7,134 nt of DNA from the NCBI GenBank assembly GCA_902797065.1, contig CADBRK010000079.1, positions 1 through 7,134 on the forward strand, read 5' to 3'. Within the stretch, counting starts at the first letter, position 1, and the number at the start of each line of letters is the position of its first letter. The stretch is from an uncultured Ruminococcus sp. Its GTDB lineage: Bacteria; Bacillota; Clostridia; Oscillospirales; Acutalibacteraceae. Both the position numbers and the translations under genes were made by a program. Below the pieces are notes generated by a model. It saw only the letters and a list, made by a program, of their open reading frames with translations, had not been told where the DNA came from and searched no databases. This document shows positions 1 to 6,195 of this stretch, piece by piece.

Positions 1-618
1 ATAGAGGTCAGTCAGTGGTCGTCTTTAAACGGTGAGAAAAACCCTGCCGAAAAAAAGAAGCTGCTTGAAGGTACTCTGTTTACGGTGAAATGCAAACGCT
101 GCGGCCATACAGCCCGGGTCGGCTATCCGCTTTTGTATAACGATCCCTCGCAGAATATTATGATCTGGCTTGTGTATGACAACGACGAGGTGAAGCACGT
201 TACCGATTACTTCAAGTCAAGCAAAAACAAAGACGGCGACGATAAAGTCAGCCGTGAATGCCGCCAGAGGATCGTGCGCGACGAATTCCGCCTCAGAGAA
301 AAGATCATGATATTCGACAGCGGCCTCGACGATAAGATCGTTGAGATAGCAAAGCTTGCATTCTCGCAGAATGTGCAGAAGCAGAACCCAAAAGCAAAAA
401 TAGCGGCGGCGTTTTTCTCCAACGAGGGCGGCGAGGATCACATAGAGATATTTTCCGCAGACGGCAGCGCATTTACGGTCAAGCTCACCGAGGATATATA
501 CAAAACGCTCGACGATACGTATTCGGGCAAGGCAAGCTTCGCCGAGGACAGAGTCTATTCTATCGACGACGTGTGGGCGCTTAATCTTTTGCGTGAATAT
601 AACGGAGAACACAGATAA
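1..618 (+). CDS. CpXC-domain protein, 5' end outside the window
   Basis: The reading frame is open from the first base and ends at TAA 616-618, so at least 205 codons are present and the true start lies upstream. The internal GTG at 85 is not a credible start because the homology begins before it. Seen: a WSSLNG stretch, then LLEGTLF, then CKRCGH, then YPLLYND and IMIWLV. This order matches the CpXC domain, in which one CxxC pair near the N terminus and a second CxxC (here C-K-R-C, about codons 31-34 of the visible part) probably bind a metal. The first CxxC would lie just off the left edge. The C-terminal part (about 110 residues) is acidic, mixed alpha/beta and unrecognised. Family members are cytoplasmic and of unknown function; I propose none. 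The next gene starts 78 bases on and has its own likely promoter, so this may be the last gene of its own unit. Confidence 0.85.
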   Translation: MEVSQWSSLNGEKNPAEKKKLLEGTLFTVKCKRCGHTARVGYPLLYNDPSQNIMIWLVYDNDEVKHVTDYFKSSKNKDGDDKVSRECRQRIVRDEFRLREKIMIFDSGLDDKIVEIAKLAFSQNVQKQNPKAKIAAAFFSNEGGEDHIEIFSADGSAFTVKLTEDIYKTLDDTYSGKASFAEDRVYSIDDVWALNLLREYNGEHR

Positions 619-643
619 TGTGACATAAACGGGGCGCATGGTG

Positions 644-660
644 TGGTATGATATATCATA
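644..660 (+). promoter_or_regulatory. Extended -10 promoter element overlapping a 14-bp palindrome
   Basis: TGGTATGAT (644-652) fits an extended -10 element (TGnTATAAT-like) ahead of the alarmone synthetase gene. No good -35 sits 17 bases upstream; a GTGACA at 620-625 is 21 bases away, too far to be convincing. The -10 is the left half of TATGATATATCATA (647-660), which is its own reverse complement over all 14 bases. A palindrome over a -10 is a plausible operator, but AT-rich dyads also arise by chance. A second short dyad, GGGCAAAATTGCCC (670-683), lies between it and the ribosome site. Confidence 0.45.
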
Positions 661-696
661 AAGCATAATGGGCAAAATTGCCCCGAAGGAGCGTTT

Positions 697-1299
697 ATGG
701 AACATATCGTTATACCGCAGACATACCGTGAGTTTTACGGAGAATATACACAGCCGCTTATCGACGCCGTTGATTATGTGATCTCTCGGGCAGAGATAAT
801 ATCGGCAAGGTGCATCTCGCAGACAGGCAGAGACCCTATCGAAAACATACGCTACAGAATAAAATCGCCCGAAAGCATGAGCGAAAAGCTTAAAAAGCAT
901 TCTCTTGAAATAAGCGCCGAGAATGCCGTGCATAAGGTGCATGACGCCGCAGGGGTCAGGATAATCACCTCGTTTCTTGATGATATAGAGATCATCGCCG
1001 AAGAGATAAAAAAAGCCCCGGATCTGAGATTTATTGGTGAGAAAAATTATATTGCTTCTCCTAAGGAGAACGGCTACAGAAGCCGCCATCTTATTTTTGA
1101 AATACATAACGTCTGTATCGAGGTGCAGCTGCGTACCGTCGCAATGGATACATGGGCGGCGGCAGATCACCGCATACTTTACAAAAAACTATCCCCCGAC
1201 AGCAGTTATATAGCCCGGGAGCTGAAACGCTGTGCGGAGGAGCTTGCACGCATAGATTCAACGCTGCAAAAGCTTGTTAGCGTGTATCTGTCAAGATGA
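697..1299 (+). CDS. Small alarmone synthetase-like protein (RelA/SpoT synthetase domain, RelQ/YjbM type)
   Basis: A protein of 200 residues with a synthetase domain only: no HD hydrolase, TGS or ACT domain. Such enzymes move pyrophosphate from ATP to the 3'-OH of GDP or GTP, making (p)ppGpp in the cytoplasm. Visible motifs: R54-I-K56 (ATP side), D83-A-A-G-V-R88 (metal-binding Asp), PKENGYRSRH at 122-131 (Tyr127 would stack on the guanine), E142-VQLRT (catalytic Glu) and WAAADH at 153-158. A helical tail of about 40 residues follows, as in tetrameric RelQ. Oddities: the usual KDY reads K-N-Y at 116-118, the usual E-H reads D157-H158, and the hairpin between strands HLIFEI and IEVQLRT is about eight residues shorter than in Bacillus RelQ. 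GAAGGAG at 685-691 sets the ATG at 697. The response regulator starts 15 bases downstream, so the pair is very likely co-transcribed. Family is firm; activity is less sure because of the substitutions. Confidence 0.88.
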   Translation: MEHIVIPQTYREFYGEYTQPLIDAVDYVISRAEIISARCISQTGRDPIENIRYRIKSPESMSEKLKKHSLEISAENAVHKVHDAAGVRIITSFLDDIEIIAEEIKKAPDLRFIGEKNYIASPKENGYRSRHLIFEIHNVCIEVQLRTVAMDTWAAADHRILYKKLSPDSSYIARELKRCAEELARIDSTLQKLVSVYLSR

Positions 1300-1314
1300 A
1301 GAAGGAGTGTACAA

Positions 1315-1986
1315 ATGAAGATATTATATGCAGAGGACGAAAAGGCTTTATCCGAGGCTGTCACGGAAATACTCAGGCACAAACACTATGTTGTTGACGC
1401 TGTTTTCGACGGGGAAGAAGCTATGGATTATATTATGTCGGAGAAGTACGACGGTATTATACTTGATGTGATGATGCCGAGAATGAGCGGTATCGAAGTG
1501 CTTAAAACAATTCGCTCCATGGGCATAGGTACGCCCGTTCTGCTGCTGACCGCTAAAGGCGAGGTTGCCGATAAAGTAGAGGGGCTTAACGCAGGGGCGG
1601 ACGATTACCTTGCGAAGCCTTTTGCCATGCCCGAGCTTATCGCAAGAGTAGGCGCGCTGACACGCCGCACGGGAGAGTTGATACCCGATAATATCAAGCT
1701 GGGCAATGTTACGCTTGACCGTAATCTGTACGAACTGAGTACGCCGAGCGGAGAGGTGAGACTCTCGAAAAAAGAATATCAGATGATGGAAATGCTTATG
1801 AAAAGCAAAGACAGACCGATCTCAACCGATGCCTTTATGACGAGAATATGGGGTTACGACAGCGAAGCGGAGATCAATGTAGTATGGGTGTATATTTCGT
1901 ATCTGCGCAAGAAGCTCCAGTCGCTTGACGCAGATATACAGATCTCGGCGCTGCGCGGCAGAGGGTATATTCTGGAGGCGGTATGA
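1315..1986 (+). CDS. OmpR/PhoB-family response regulator
   Basis: A DNA-binding response regulator of 223 residues, the normal family length. Receiver domain (about 1-115): acidic pair E7-D8, phospho-acceptor D51 in ILDVMMP, T79 in LLLTAK and K101 in YLAKPF, so every switch residue is intact. Linker, then a winged-helix domain (about 128-222) with LSKKEYQMMEMLM, the IWGYD turn, a recognition helix around VVWVYISYLRKKL and the RGRGYIL wing. It should be phosphorylated by the kinase encoded next and bind paired DNA sites; the targets cannot be read from this window. GAAGGAG at 1301-1307 sits seven bases before the ATG. The gene lies between the alarmone synthetase (15-base gap) and the kinase (one base between TGA and ATG, suggesting translational coupling). 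The 647-660 palindrome is one possible autoregulatory site, but nothing ties the two together. Confidence 0.95.
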   Translation: MKILYAEDEKALSEAVTEILRHKHYVVDAVFDGEEAMDYIMSEKYDGIILDVMMPRMSGIEVLKTIRSMGIGTPVLLLTAKGEVADKVEGLNAGADDYLAKPFAMPELIARVGALTRRTGELIPDNIKLGNVTLDRNLYELSTPSGEVRLSKKEYQMMEMLMKSKDRPISTDAFMTRIWGYDSEAEINVVWVYISYLRKKLQSLDADIQISALRGRGYILEAV

Positions 1987-1987
1987 C

Positions 1988-3196
1988 ATGCTAAAAAAGC
2001 TGAAAGTGCGGTTCATACTATTGTCGATGATCTCTATGACGGTGACTCTTGTGCTCGCTTTTACCGCCGTGAATATCACGCTCAGGGCAAGAGTAACGAA
2101 CCGCACCGACAGGATCATAGATTATCTTTACGAGAACGGCGGTTCTTTCCCGATAATCAGGGACAATTCCGCCGACAAGCTGTTTCACGACGAAACGCCG
2201 TTCCAAACACGTTACTATGTGGTTATCATAGACGGCAATGAGTATTCGGGCAGCAATTATTCTCACATATCGCTGGACAGGATCAAAGACATTGACGCGC
2301 AGATAGTGCGTATCGTAAAGCAGAATAAAGACCGTGGGTATATAGATAATTCACGCTACGGTATGTTTGATTACGAGGGCGGCAAAATGCTTATAGTTAT
2401 TGACTGCCATACCGATCTTAACACTGTACATACCCTGCTGACGATAACTCTTGTGACAATTTCGTCGTGTATTGTTATTGTGTTTGTACTGCTTGTGGTA
2501 TTCTCGAAGTATGTGATCAGACCGTTTGAAGAAAACAGAGAGAAGCAGCGCAGATTCATCACTGACGCAGGCCACGAGCTGAAAACGCCCATCGCAATAA
2601 TACAATCGAACGCAGAAGTTATGGAAATGACAGGCGGCGAGAGTAAATGGCTGACGAATATAAAAACCCAGACCGCAAGAATGAGTAAGCTTGTAAAGGG
2701 GCTTATCGAGCTTTCAAAGATGGACGAACAGACGCTTTCCGAAAAGGAGAAGCTGAGCATTGATCTGTCTGAGATCGTGACAAACTCCGTAGAGTCGTTC
2801 GTTGTACCCGCGCAGAATAAGGGCATAGAGATAAAGTGCGATATAGACAGCGGTGTTACCGTAATGGGCGATCTGGAGGATATAGTCAGACTTGTGGGAA
2901 TCCTGCTTGACAATGCGGTGAAATACACGGACGACAGACACCTGATAGAGGTCAAGCTGAAGCATAAAGCAAAGAAAGCACAGCTTATCGTGTCCAACAC
3001 CTGCAAAGGTCTTGACAGAGAGAGCGTGCGGAAGTTTTTCGACAGGTTTTACAGGAGCGACAGTTCACGCAGCAGTCAGACGGGCGGCTACGGGATAGGG
3101 CTGTCAATGGCGCAGATGATCGTGCAGAATCACAGGGGCAAAATAAACGTTTCTTATACGGACGACGAGATCATTGTTTTTACGATAGAATTGTGA
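1988..3196 (+). CDS. Membrane sensor histidine kinase
   Basis: A protein of 402 residues. Start chosen at ATG 1988, one base after the regulator's stop, with GGAGG at 1974-1978; the frame is open further upstream but only inside the regulator gene. Layout: membrane helix 1 (about 8-30), an outside sensor loop of about 118 residues (31-149), membrane helix 2 (about 150-172), a short linker without a clear HAMP domain, then the H box DAGHELKTP with phospho-acceptor H196. N box: LLDNAVKYT with N309. F box: FFDRFYRSD. G2: GGYGIGLS at 366-373. The G1 position reads VSNTCKGL in place of the usual DNGxGI; I have seen this kind of degenerate box in clostridial kinases and do not take it as loss of activity. 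The kinase should respond to an envelope signal and phosphorylate D51 of its partner. The next gene's ribosome site overlaps its stop codon. Confidence 0.95.
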   Translation: MLKKLKVRFILLSMISMTVTLVLAFTAVNITLRARVTNRTDRIIDYLYENGGSFPIIRDNSADKLFHDETPFQTRYYVVIIDGNEYSGSNYSHISLDRIKDIDAQIVRIVKQNKDRGYIDNSRYGMFDYEGGKMLIVIDCHTDLNTVHTLLTITLVTISSCIVIVFVLLVVFSKYVIRPFEENREKQRRFITDAGHELKTPIAIIQSNAEVMEMTGGESKWLTNIKTQTARMSKLVKGLIELSKMDEQTLSEKEKLSIDLSEIVTNSVESFVVPAQNKGIEIKCDIDSGVTVMGDLEDIVRLVGILLDNAVKYTDDRHLIEVKLKHKAKKAQLIVSNTCKGLDRESVRKFFDRFYRSDSSRSSQTGGYGIGLSMAQMIVQNHRGKINVSYTDDEIIVFTIEL

Positions 3197-3200
3197 GGTG
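3195..3200 (+). promoter_or_regulatory. Ribosome binding site that sets a TTG start
   Basis: GAGGTG (3195-3200) matches the GAGGTG part of the Firmicute anti-Shine-Dalgarno complement and overlaps the kinase stop codon (3194-3196). It lies six bases before TTG 3207. The in-frame GTG at 3198 is part of this site and has no ribosome site of its own, so TTG 3207 is the better start for the next gene. Confidence 0.6.
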
Positions 3201-3206
3201 GATATT

Positions 3207-3461
3207 TTGACGGCGGTGTATTCCTTGATGTGGCTTGCGATAGCAGGCTTTCTGTTCTCCATGGGACTTAAAGAGCAGAAAATTTATTTTTTATTTTCGG
3301 TGTATTTTCTGTTCAACAGCGTGTGGTGGGGGATAGCGTTCTTCACAAAGGCGGATATGTTCCACGGTACGATCGGCTGGGTGTTCAGAGGAATAACGGC
3401 GGTGTTCCTCGTTATCGGTGCGGTGTGGTATTATTTTTATAAGAAGAAGCAGGGGGAGTAA
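3207..3461 (+). CDS. Small three-helix membrane protein, unknown function
   Basis: A protein of 84 residues from the TTG start, not recognised as a named family. Three hydrophobic, aromatic-rich segments are visible at about residues 4-19, 25-47 and 57-77, ending in a basic YKKKQGE tail that should stay in the cytoplasm. This predicts an outside or periplasm-side N terminus. The middle segment has a WW pair. It has no catalytic motif. The gene is coupled to the kinase gene (ten bases between stop and start) and its base composition is like the operon, not like the AT-rich gene that follows. Its place suggests a membrane partner of the sensor kinase or an output of the same system, but that is inference from position only. 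The start could also be the GTG at 3198, adding three residues. Confidence 0.7.
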   Translation: MTAVYSLMWLAIAGFLFSMGLKEQKIYFLFSVYFLFNSVWWGIAFFTKADMFHGTIGWVFRGITAVFLVIGAVWYYFYKKKQGE

Positions 3462-3512
3462 AATCATATTAAATTGGATTTATCTGTCAAAACAGAGAGG
3501 AGATGTATATAT

Positions 3513-5801
3513 ATGGCAAAATATAAATGGAATGAGGTCACAGCAGCGGACGTGATTACAGCTATTTCAATATTTGACTCAGAAAATCCGGAGTATCCAG
3601 AACCTCGTTCTACATTCCTTGTGTATAACGGCAAAAAATATCCTGCAAAACATATCAGGGGTATGGCTTATCAGGTGCATTTTGGAATAGCGATAAGTAA
3701 AAATGATTATGCCGGAGGGCAGGAAACTGTACGTTTTTTTGATAGGCTCAACTTTGAGACTCAGTATACCAATATAAATGTAGATACTCATCCGGTCAAG
3801 AGTGTTAATCACAAGATGACAAATAAGGCGAAACATAAACTTGATAATAATACCAAATTAATTCCGGCAAAAAAGATCGAGGATAAATCTGCAAGTATTG
3901 AGAGAATAACTATTCCTGCGAAGGGAGTAATTGAACAGAAAAACGCCCTTCAACTTCTTTTGAACTGTCTTTGTGGCGGAGATATAGTATGTGAGAAAAC
4001 ATTTCCTTGGATGAAGACCCCTTCCGAACTTGATGATACATATGTTGCTATATACAATGCTTTATCGGCATATCGCGGAAATAAAAATTTTGCAAAAAAG
4101 AATATTTCTCTGCGCTGTGACTTTGTCTGTGAGGGCAAAAAGTTAATAATTGAGTACGATGAAAGACAGCATTTTTCGGAAGCAAGGAGGCTTTCACTGC
4201 TTTACTATCCTGATGTTTGCCTGTATTTTGACAAGAATTTGTGGATTGATGCCTGCAGTGCTATTCAAGCAAGGGACAATCAGCCTCAAGACCGCGATGA
4301 GATCAGGGCTTATTATGACAGTACAAGAGATATTGAGGCAGCAAGGAATGGGTACAAACTGGTAAGAATAATGCATGGGCAAATAGATTTTGAAGAAAAT
4401 GGGGCTTATGAAAAATTAAAAAATTTTCTCGGGTTTGATGGCGGAGAAAGGCAATTACAGTCTCCTTCATCAACAAGCCATGAAAATAATGTTGTGAAGT
4501 CTGTGAAAATCGGTCTTTATCTTCAGACAGATGAGCTTCATGGTGATAGGCAGGCTTTCGATAAGGCAATGCAGCTGGTTTGTAAATCGGATATTGATAT
4601 ACTTGTATTTCCGGAATTTTCTTATGTTCCGTTCTGTGACGAGTACGATCAGTTCGATTTTTTGAACGATGACGATATGCAGGAAATACGTGGAAGATTG
4701 TTAGATTGGAGCAAGAATATCGGTAGGGCAGTAGTCGTTTGTATTTATGATTTATACGATAGGATCATGAGTATTTACGTGAATGCATTCGCGCAAGGAG
4801 AAGAAACAAAGTATAAAGAATACATCAAGCACACAATGACAAATTCTTCGGCATGTGATATAGAAAACTATTCTCAATACGCCGATAAAGCGTTTCGTCC
4901 GATTGTCTATAAGGGACACCGAATCGGGCTGACGATATGCTATGACTGCAACCATGCAATGTTCAGCAAAAAGTATGGACTAAACGGAGTGGATATTATT
5001 CTTAACAGCACAGGAGGAAATGTTGTAAACGACAAATGGTATAAATATAATAAGGTCAGGGCAATAGAGAACCATTGTTTTAATTTCGTAACTATGGGTG
5101 GTCAGGTGGAGAGTGAAAATCCCCATAACTATGTTTACGGCTTTACACCGGAAGGTAAGGCAATGCATCCTGTTATGATTAATGGCGAAGATAACGGAAG
5201 GCACAATATTTCCGGAGGCATATATGTATATGATACCGCAGAGTATGACGGTACACCGGAAGTGGACCCGAGCATTAATCAGATAGAAAGCATAAATAAG
5301 AATATAGATATATTCGTGCCGGCAAAAGGGATAGATTCATTTATTCAGAGCGGTAAAAGACTAACAGAATCTATTTATATTGTTAAGATTAAAGACATGA
5401 ATGTGGTAATCTGCATTGTCAAAGGAGAAGATATTTCAAAGCCGGAGAAGGTTCTTAAGCTTCTTTATGCAAAGGAATTGAAATCTATATCAAATAAGCG
5501 TTATATTGTCTTTAATCTTTGGGATAAGGTAGACATTGGGTATTACAGAACCAAACTTTCTGAAATACTTAAAGTTAGAGCAATGGAAAATTTCTGTGCT
5601 GTAGTTATGGCATCAGAGAATATAACAAAATGCTTTCAGTGTGGGAGAAATAGAACTGCACAAGTTGTGAAACAAGAAAACGGGAGATTTGGAATTGATC
5701 TTTCAAGAACCGGAGGTCCGGAAACTATATGGAAAAATAAAGAAGGAATGAGGGCAAGCTGGAGAGATAATATTGAGTGGTTGATAGATTCTATGCAATA
5801 A
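3513..5801 (+). CDS. Fusion: ScoMcrA-like head + PD-(D/E)XK nuclease + nitrilase, candidate defence effector
   Basis: A protein of 762 residues; ATG 3513 chosen for AGGAG at 3498-3502, while an in-frame TTG at 3474 lacks one. Residues 5-85 (RSTFLVYNGKKYPAK, then NDYAGGQETVRFFDRL) resemble the N-terminal head of ScoMcrA-type restriction proteins. A polar linker (about 86-135) follows. Residues 136-308 fit a Vsr/DUF559/DUF2726-like nuclease: RCDF (D203), IEYDERQHF (E214, D216, H220), then TRDIEAARNGYKLVRI. Residues 330-575 are a nitrilase domain with triad E368 (FPEF), K439 (YIKH) and C476 (TICYD), plus KVRAIEN. Residues 616-735 look like a second nitrilase half without a full triad. No signal peptide or membrane segment, so cytoplasmic. 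Base and codon use is clearly more AT-rich than the genes to the left, suggesting transfer. I infer nucleic-acid sensing with nuclease or metabolite-attack output against phage; the substrate is unknown. Confidence 0.85.
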   Translation: MAKYKWNEVTAADVITAISIFDSENPEYPEPRSTFLVYNGKKYPAKHIRGMAYQVHFGIAISKNDYAGGQETVRFFDRLNFETQYTNINVDTHPVKSVNHKMTNKAKHKLDNNTKLIPAKKIEDKSASIERITIPAKGVIEQKNALQLLLNCLCGGDIVCEKTFPWMKTPSELDDTYVAIYNALSAYRGNKNFAKKNISLRCDFVCEGKKLIIEYDERQHFSEARRLSLLYYPDVCLYFDKNLWIDACSAIQARDNQPQDRDEIRAYYDSTRDIEAARNGYKLVRIMHGQIDFEENGAYEKLKNFLGFDGGERQLQSPSSTSHENNVVKSVKIGLYLQTDELHGDRQAFDKAMQLVCKSDIDILVFPEFSYVPFCDEYDQFDFLNDDDMQEIRGRLLDWSKNIGRAVVVCIYDLYDRIMSIYVNAFAQGEETKYKEYIKHTMTNSSACDIENYSQYADKAFRPIVYKGHRIGLTICYDCNHAMFSKKYGLNGVDIILNSTGGNVVNDKWYKYNKVRAIENHCFNFVTMGGQVESENPHNYVYGFTPEGKAMHPVMINGEDNGRHNISGGIYVYDTAEYDGTPEVDPSINQIESINKNIDIFVPAKGIDSFIQSGKRLTESIYIVKIKDMNVVICIVKGEDISKPEKVLKLLYAKELKSISNKRYIVFNLWDKVDIGYYRTKLSEILKVRAMENFCAVVMASENITKCFQCGRNRTAQVVKQENGRFGIDLSRTGGPETIWKNKEGMRASWRDNIEWLIDSMQ

Positions 5802-5872
5802 GATGTATCGACAATTCGATATAACAACCTACGTATCAAGCTGTACAGAAAATCATTATTTTCCCACAAACT

Positions 5873-5899
5873 AAAGCACCCTGCATTCCGCAAGGTGCT
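5873..5899 (-). repeat. Hairpin repeat, copy 1 (27 bp, identical to 6239-6265)
   Basis: Begins AAAGCACCCTGC and ends GCAAGGTGCT. The arms AGCACC/GGTGCT and TGC/GCA enclose a five-base loop. Read as - strand RNA the position between the arms forms a U-G wobble, giving a continuous 10-bp stem (11 with the next pair); read as + strand RNA it is a C-A mismatch. The repeat is therefore better built to act on - strand transcripts, although only TTTAG follows it there, not a long U run. It lies 71 bases past the nuclease-nitrilase stop, followed on the + strand by a T-rich stretch, so it may also be a weak terminator for that gene. Its last T is the first base of the -35 at 5899. Confidence 0.75.
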
Positions 5900-5927
5900 T
5901 GACATTTTCTTTCTTTTGTAGTAGTAT
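5899..5927 (+). promoter_or_regulatory. Promoter of the predicted antitoxin RNA
   Basis: A perfect TTGACA -35 (5899-5904), a 17-base spacer and TAGTAT (5922-5927) as the -10; TATATT at 5925-5930 is an alternative with a 20-base spacer. Predicted start of transcription is near 5934. No long gene follows on this strand before the hairpin terminator at 5981-6028, so the product should be a short RNA. Confidence 0.65.
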
Positions 5928-5939
5928 ATTATTAAGGAA

Positions 5940-5966
5940 GGATACTGCACTTGAAGCGGTTACTCC
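5940..5966 (+). repeat. Left arm of inverted leader similarity (antitoxin side)
   Basis: GGATACTGCAC (5940-5950) and GCGGTTACTCC (5956-5966) recur on the opposite strand in the toxin leader at 6179-6189 and 6158-6168, the second with one base different. Each lies downstream of a TTGACA promoter containing TATATT. The convergent RNAs thus begin with similar 5' sequences of the same sense. Confidence 0.7.
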
Positions 5967-5980
5967 AAAGTTATTTGCTT

Positions 5981-6028
5981 ATAAGAAAACACCGTACCTT
6001 TGGCGTGGGGCGGTGTTTCTTATTTTTA
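5981..6028. terminator. Shared hairpin terminator between the convergent toxin and antitoxin RNAs
   Basis: The arms ATAAGAAAACACCG (5981-5994) and CGGTGTTTCTTAT (6011-6023) pair over 13 positions with one bulged A, around a 16-base loop. On the + strand the stem runs into TATTTTTAT, a good U-tract for ending the antitoxin RNA. On the - strand the descending arm contains TGTTTTCTTAT and there is no long U run after it, so termination of the toxin RNA here is less certain. Confidence 0.7.
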
Positions 6029-6042
6029 TGTAAAAAATAAGA

Positions 6043-6138
6043 TTATTTCTTGTCGTATCGGTCTTTAACGACTTTATACACAAGAGAGATAACAGCTGTC
6101 ATCATAATAACGAATTGAAACAATTCTGTATGCGACAT
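6043..6138 (-). CDS. Small hydrophobic peptide, probable type I (holin-like) toxin
   Basis: ATG at 6138 down to TAA at 6045-6043 encodes 31 residues, MSHTELFQFVIMMTAVISLV then YKVVKDRYDKK: a short polar start, one membrane helix (about 6-21) and a basic, charged tail. This is the profile of the 'putative holin-like toxin' peptides of Firmicutes and of type I toxins such as Fst, which insert in the inner membrane and depolarise or disturb it. AAGGGGGTGAT lies five bases before the ATG, an unusually strong ribosome site. A consensus promoter sits at 6196-6224 and a convergent antisense RNA at 5934-6028. The gene is too short for routine gene callers. It lies between the candidate defence gene and the glmS operon and could act as an addiction module for the former. 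Architecture strongly supports the call; exact family and toxicity are inferred. Confidence 0.7.
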   Translation of the reverse strand: MSHTELFQFVIMMTAVISLVYKVVKDRYDKK

Positions 6139-6143
6139 AAGTT

Positions 6144-6161
6144 ATCACCCCCTTACGGGAG
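6144..6161 (-). promoter_or_regulatory. Very strong toxin ribosome site inside a small hairpin
   Basis: On the - strand AAGGGGGTGAT (6154-6144) is one base off the full anti-Shine-Dalgarno complement. CTCCC (6161-6157), a GTAA tetraloop (6156-6153) and GGGGG (6152-6148) form a five-pair stem, including one U-G pair, that would hide the G-rich core. Type I toxin mRNAs commonly keep their ribosome site folded away until processed, so this fits, but the fold is predicted by eye. Confidence 0.55.
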
Positions 6162-6189
6162 CAACCGCCTGCCACTGTGTGCAGTATCC
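6158..6189 (-). repeat. Right arm of inverted leader similarity (toxin side)
   Basis: On the - strand GGATACTGCAC (6189-6179) and GCGGTTGCTCC (6168-6158) mirror the + strand blocks at 5940-5950 and 5956-5966. The first block lies at the predicted toxin transcript start and the second just upstream of the ribosome site. Confidence 0.7.
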
Positions 6190-6195
6190 AAATAT

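Larger units (their letters stand above)
5934..6028 (+). ncRNA. Predicted antitoxin RNA of a type I toxin-antitoxin module
   Basis: A transcript of about 95 bases from the promoter at 5899-5927 to the hairpin and TATTTTTAT tract at 6021-6029. It converges on the toxin gene and shares its terminator region, so the two RNAs are fully complementary over their 3' ends. In addition, AAGTTAT (5968-5974) occurs again on the + strand at 6139-6145. The RNA can therefore form seven base pairs with ATAACTT directly before the toxin AUG, and GGTTACTCC just ahead could pair in part with the toxin's G-rich ribosome site. This is the arrangement known from the Fst/par family, where direct repeats at the toxin start bring about translational block. 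RNA ends are predicted from sequence only. Confidence 0.6.

Noticed and set aside
217..1170. A long open frame on the - strand (over 300 codons).
   Set aside because: It lies antisense to two clearly homologous + strand genes (CpXC protein and alarmone synthetase), crosses the gap between them, and its translation shows no domain.
1925..1987. An upstream start for the histidine kinase inside the regulator gene.
   Set aside because: The added residues look like an out-of-frame regulator read, and ATG 1988 has a proper GGAGG site and is followed directly by the first membrane helix.
3426..3434. TGGTATTAT, an extended -10-like string near the end of the small membrane protein gene, as promoter for the fusion gene.
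   Set aside because: No -35 at a suitable distance and the bases are explained by coding for W-Y-Y. The promoter of the fusion gene is therefore not identified; read-through from the operon is possible.
3483..3496. TCTGT-CAAA-ACAGA dyad before the fusion gene's ribosome site.
   Set aside because: A five-pair stem without other support; likely chance.
3474..3512. TTG start giving 13 more residues on the nuclease-nitrilase protein.
   Set aside because: No ribosome site precedes it, whereas ATG 3513 has AGGAG ten bases upstream and begins the head domain at once.
5806..5821. TATCGA-CAAT-TCGATA hairpin just after the fusion gene stop.
   Set aside because: Six AT-rich pairs with no U-tract behind them; too weak to call a terminator.
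5951..6040. A 29-codon TTG-started frame on the + strand within the predicted antitoxin RNA, with AAGGAAGGA eight bases upstream.
   Set aside because: It runs through the terminator stem and past the predicted RNA end, and its residues follow from the hairpin sequence. It remains a small possibility if the RNA is longer than predicted.
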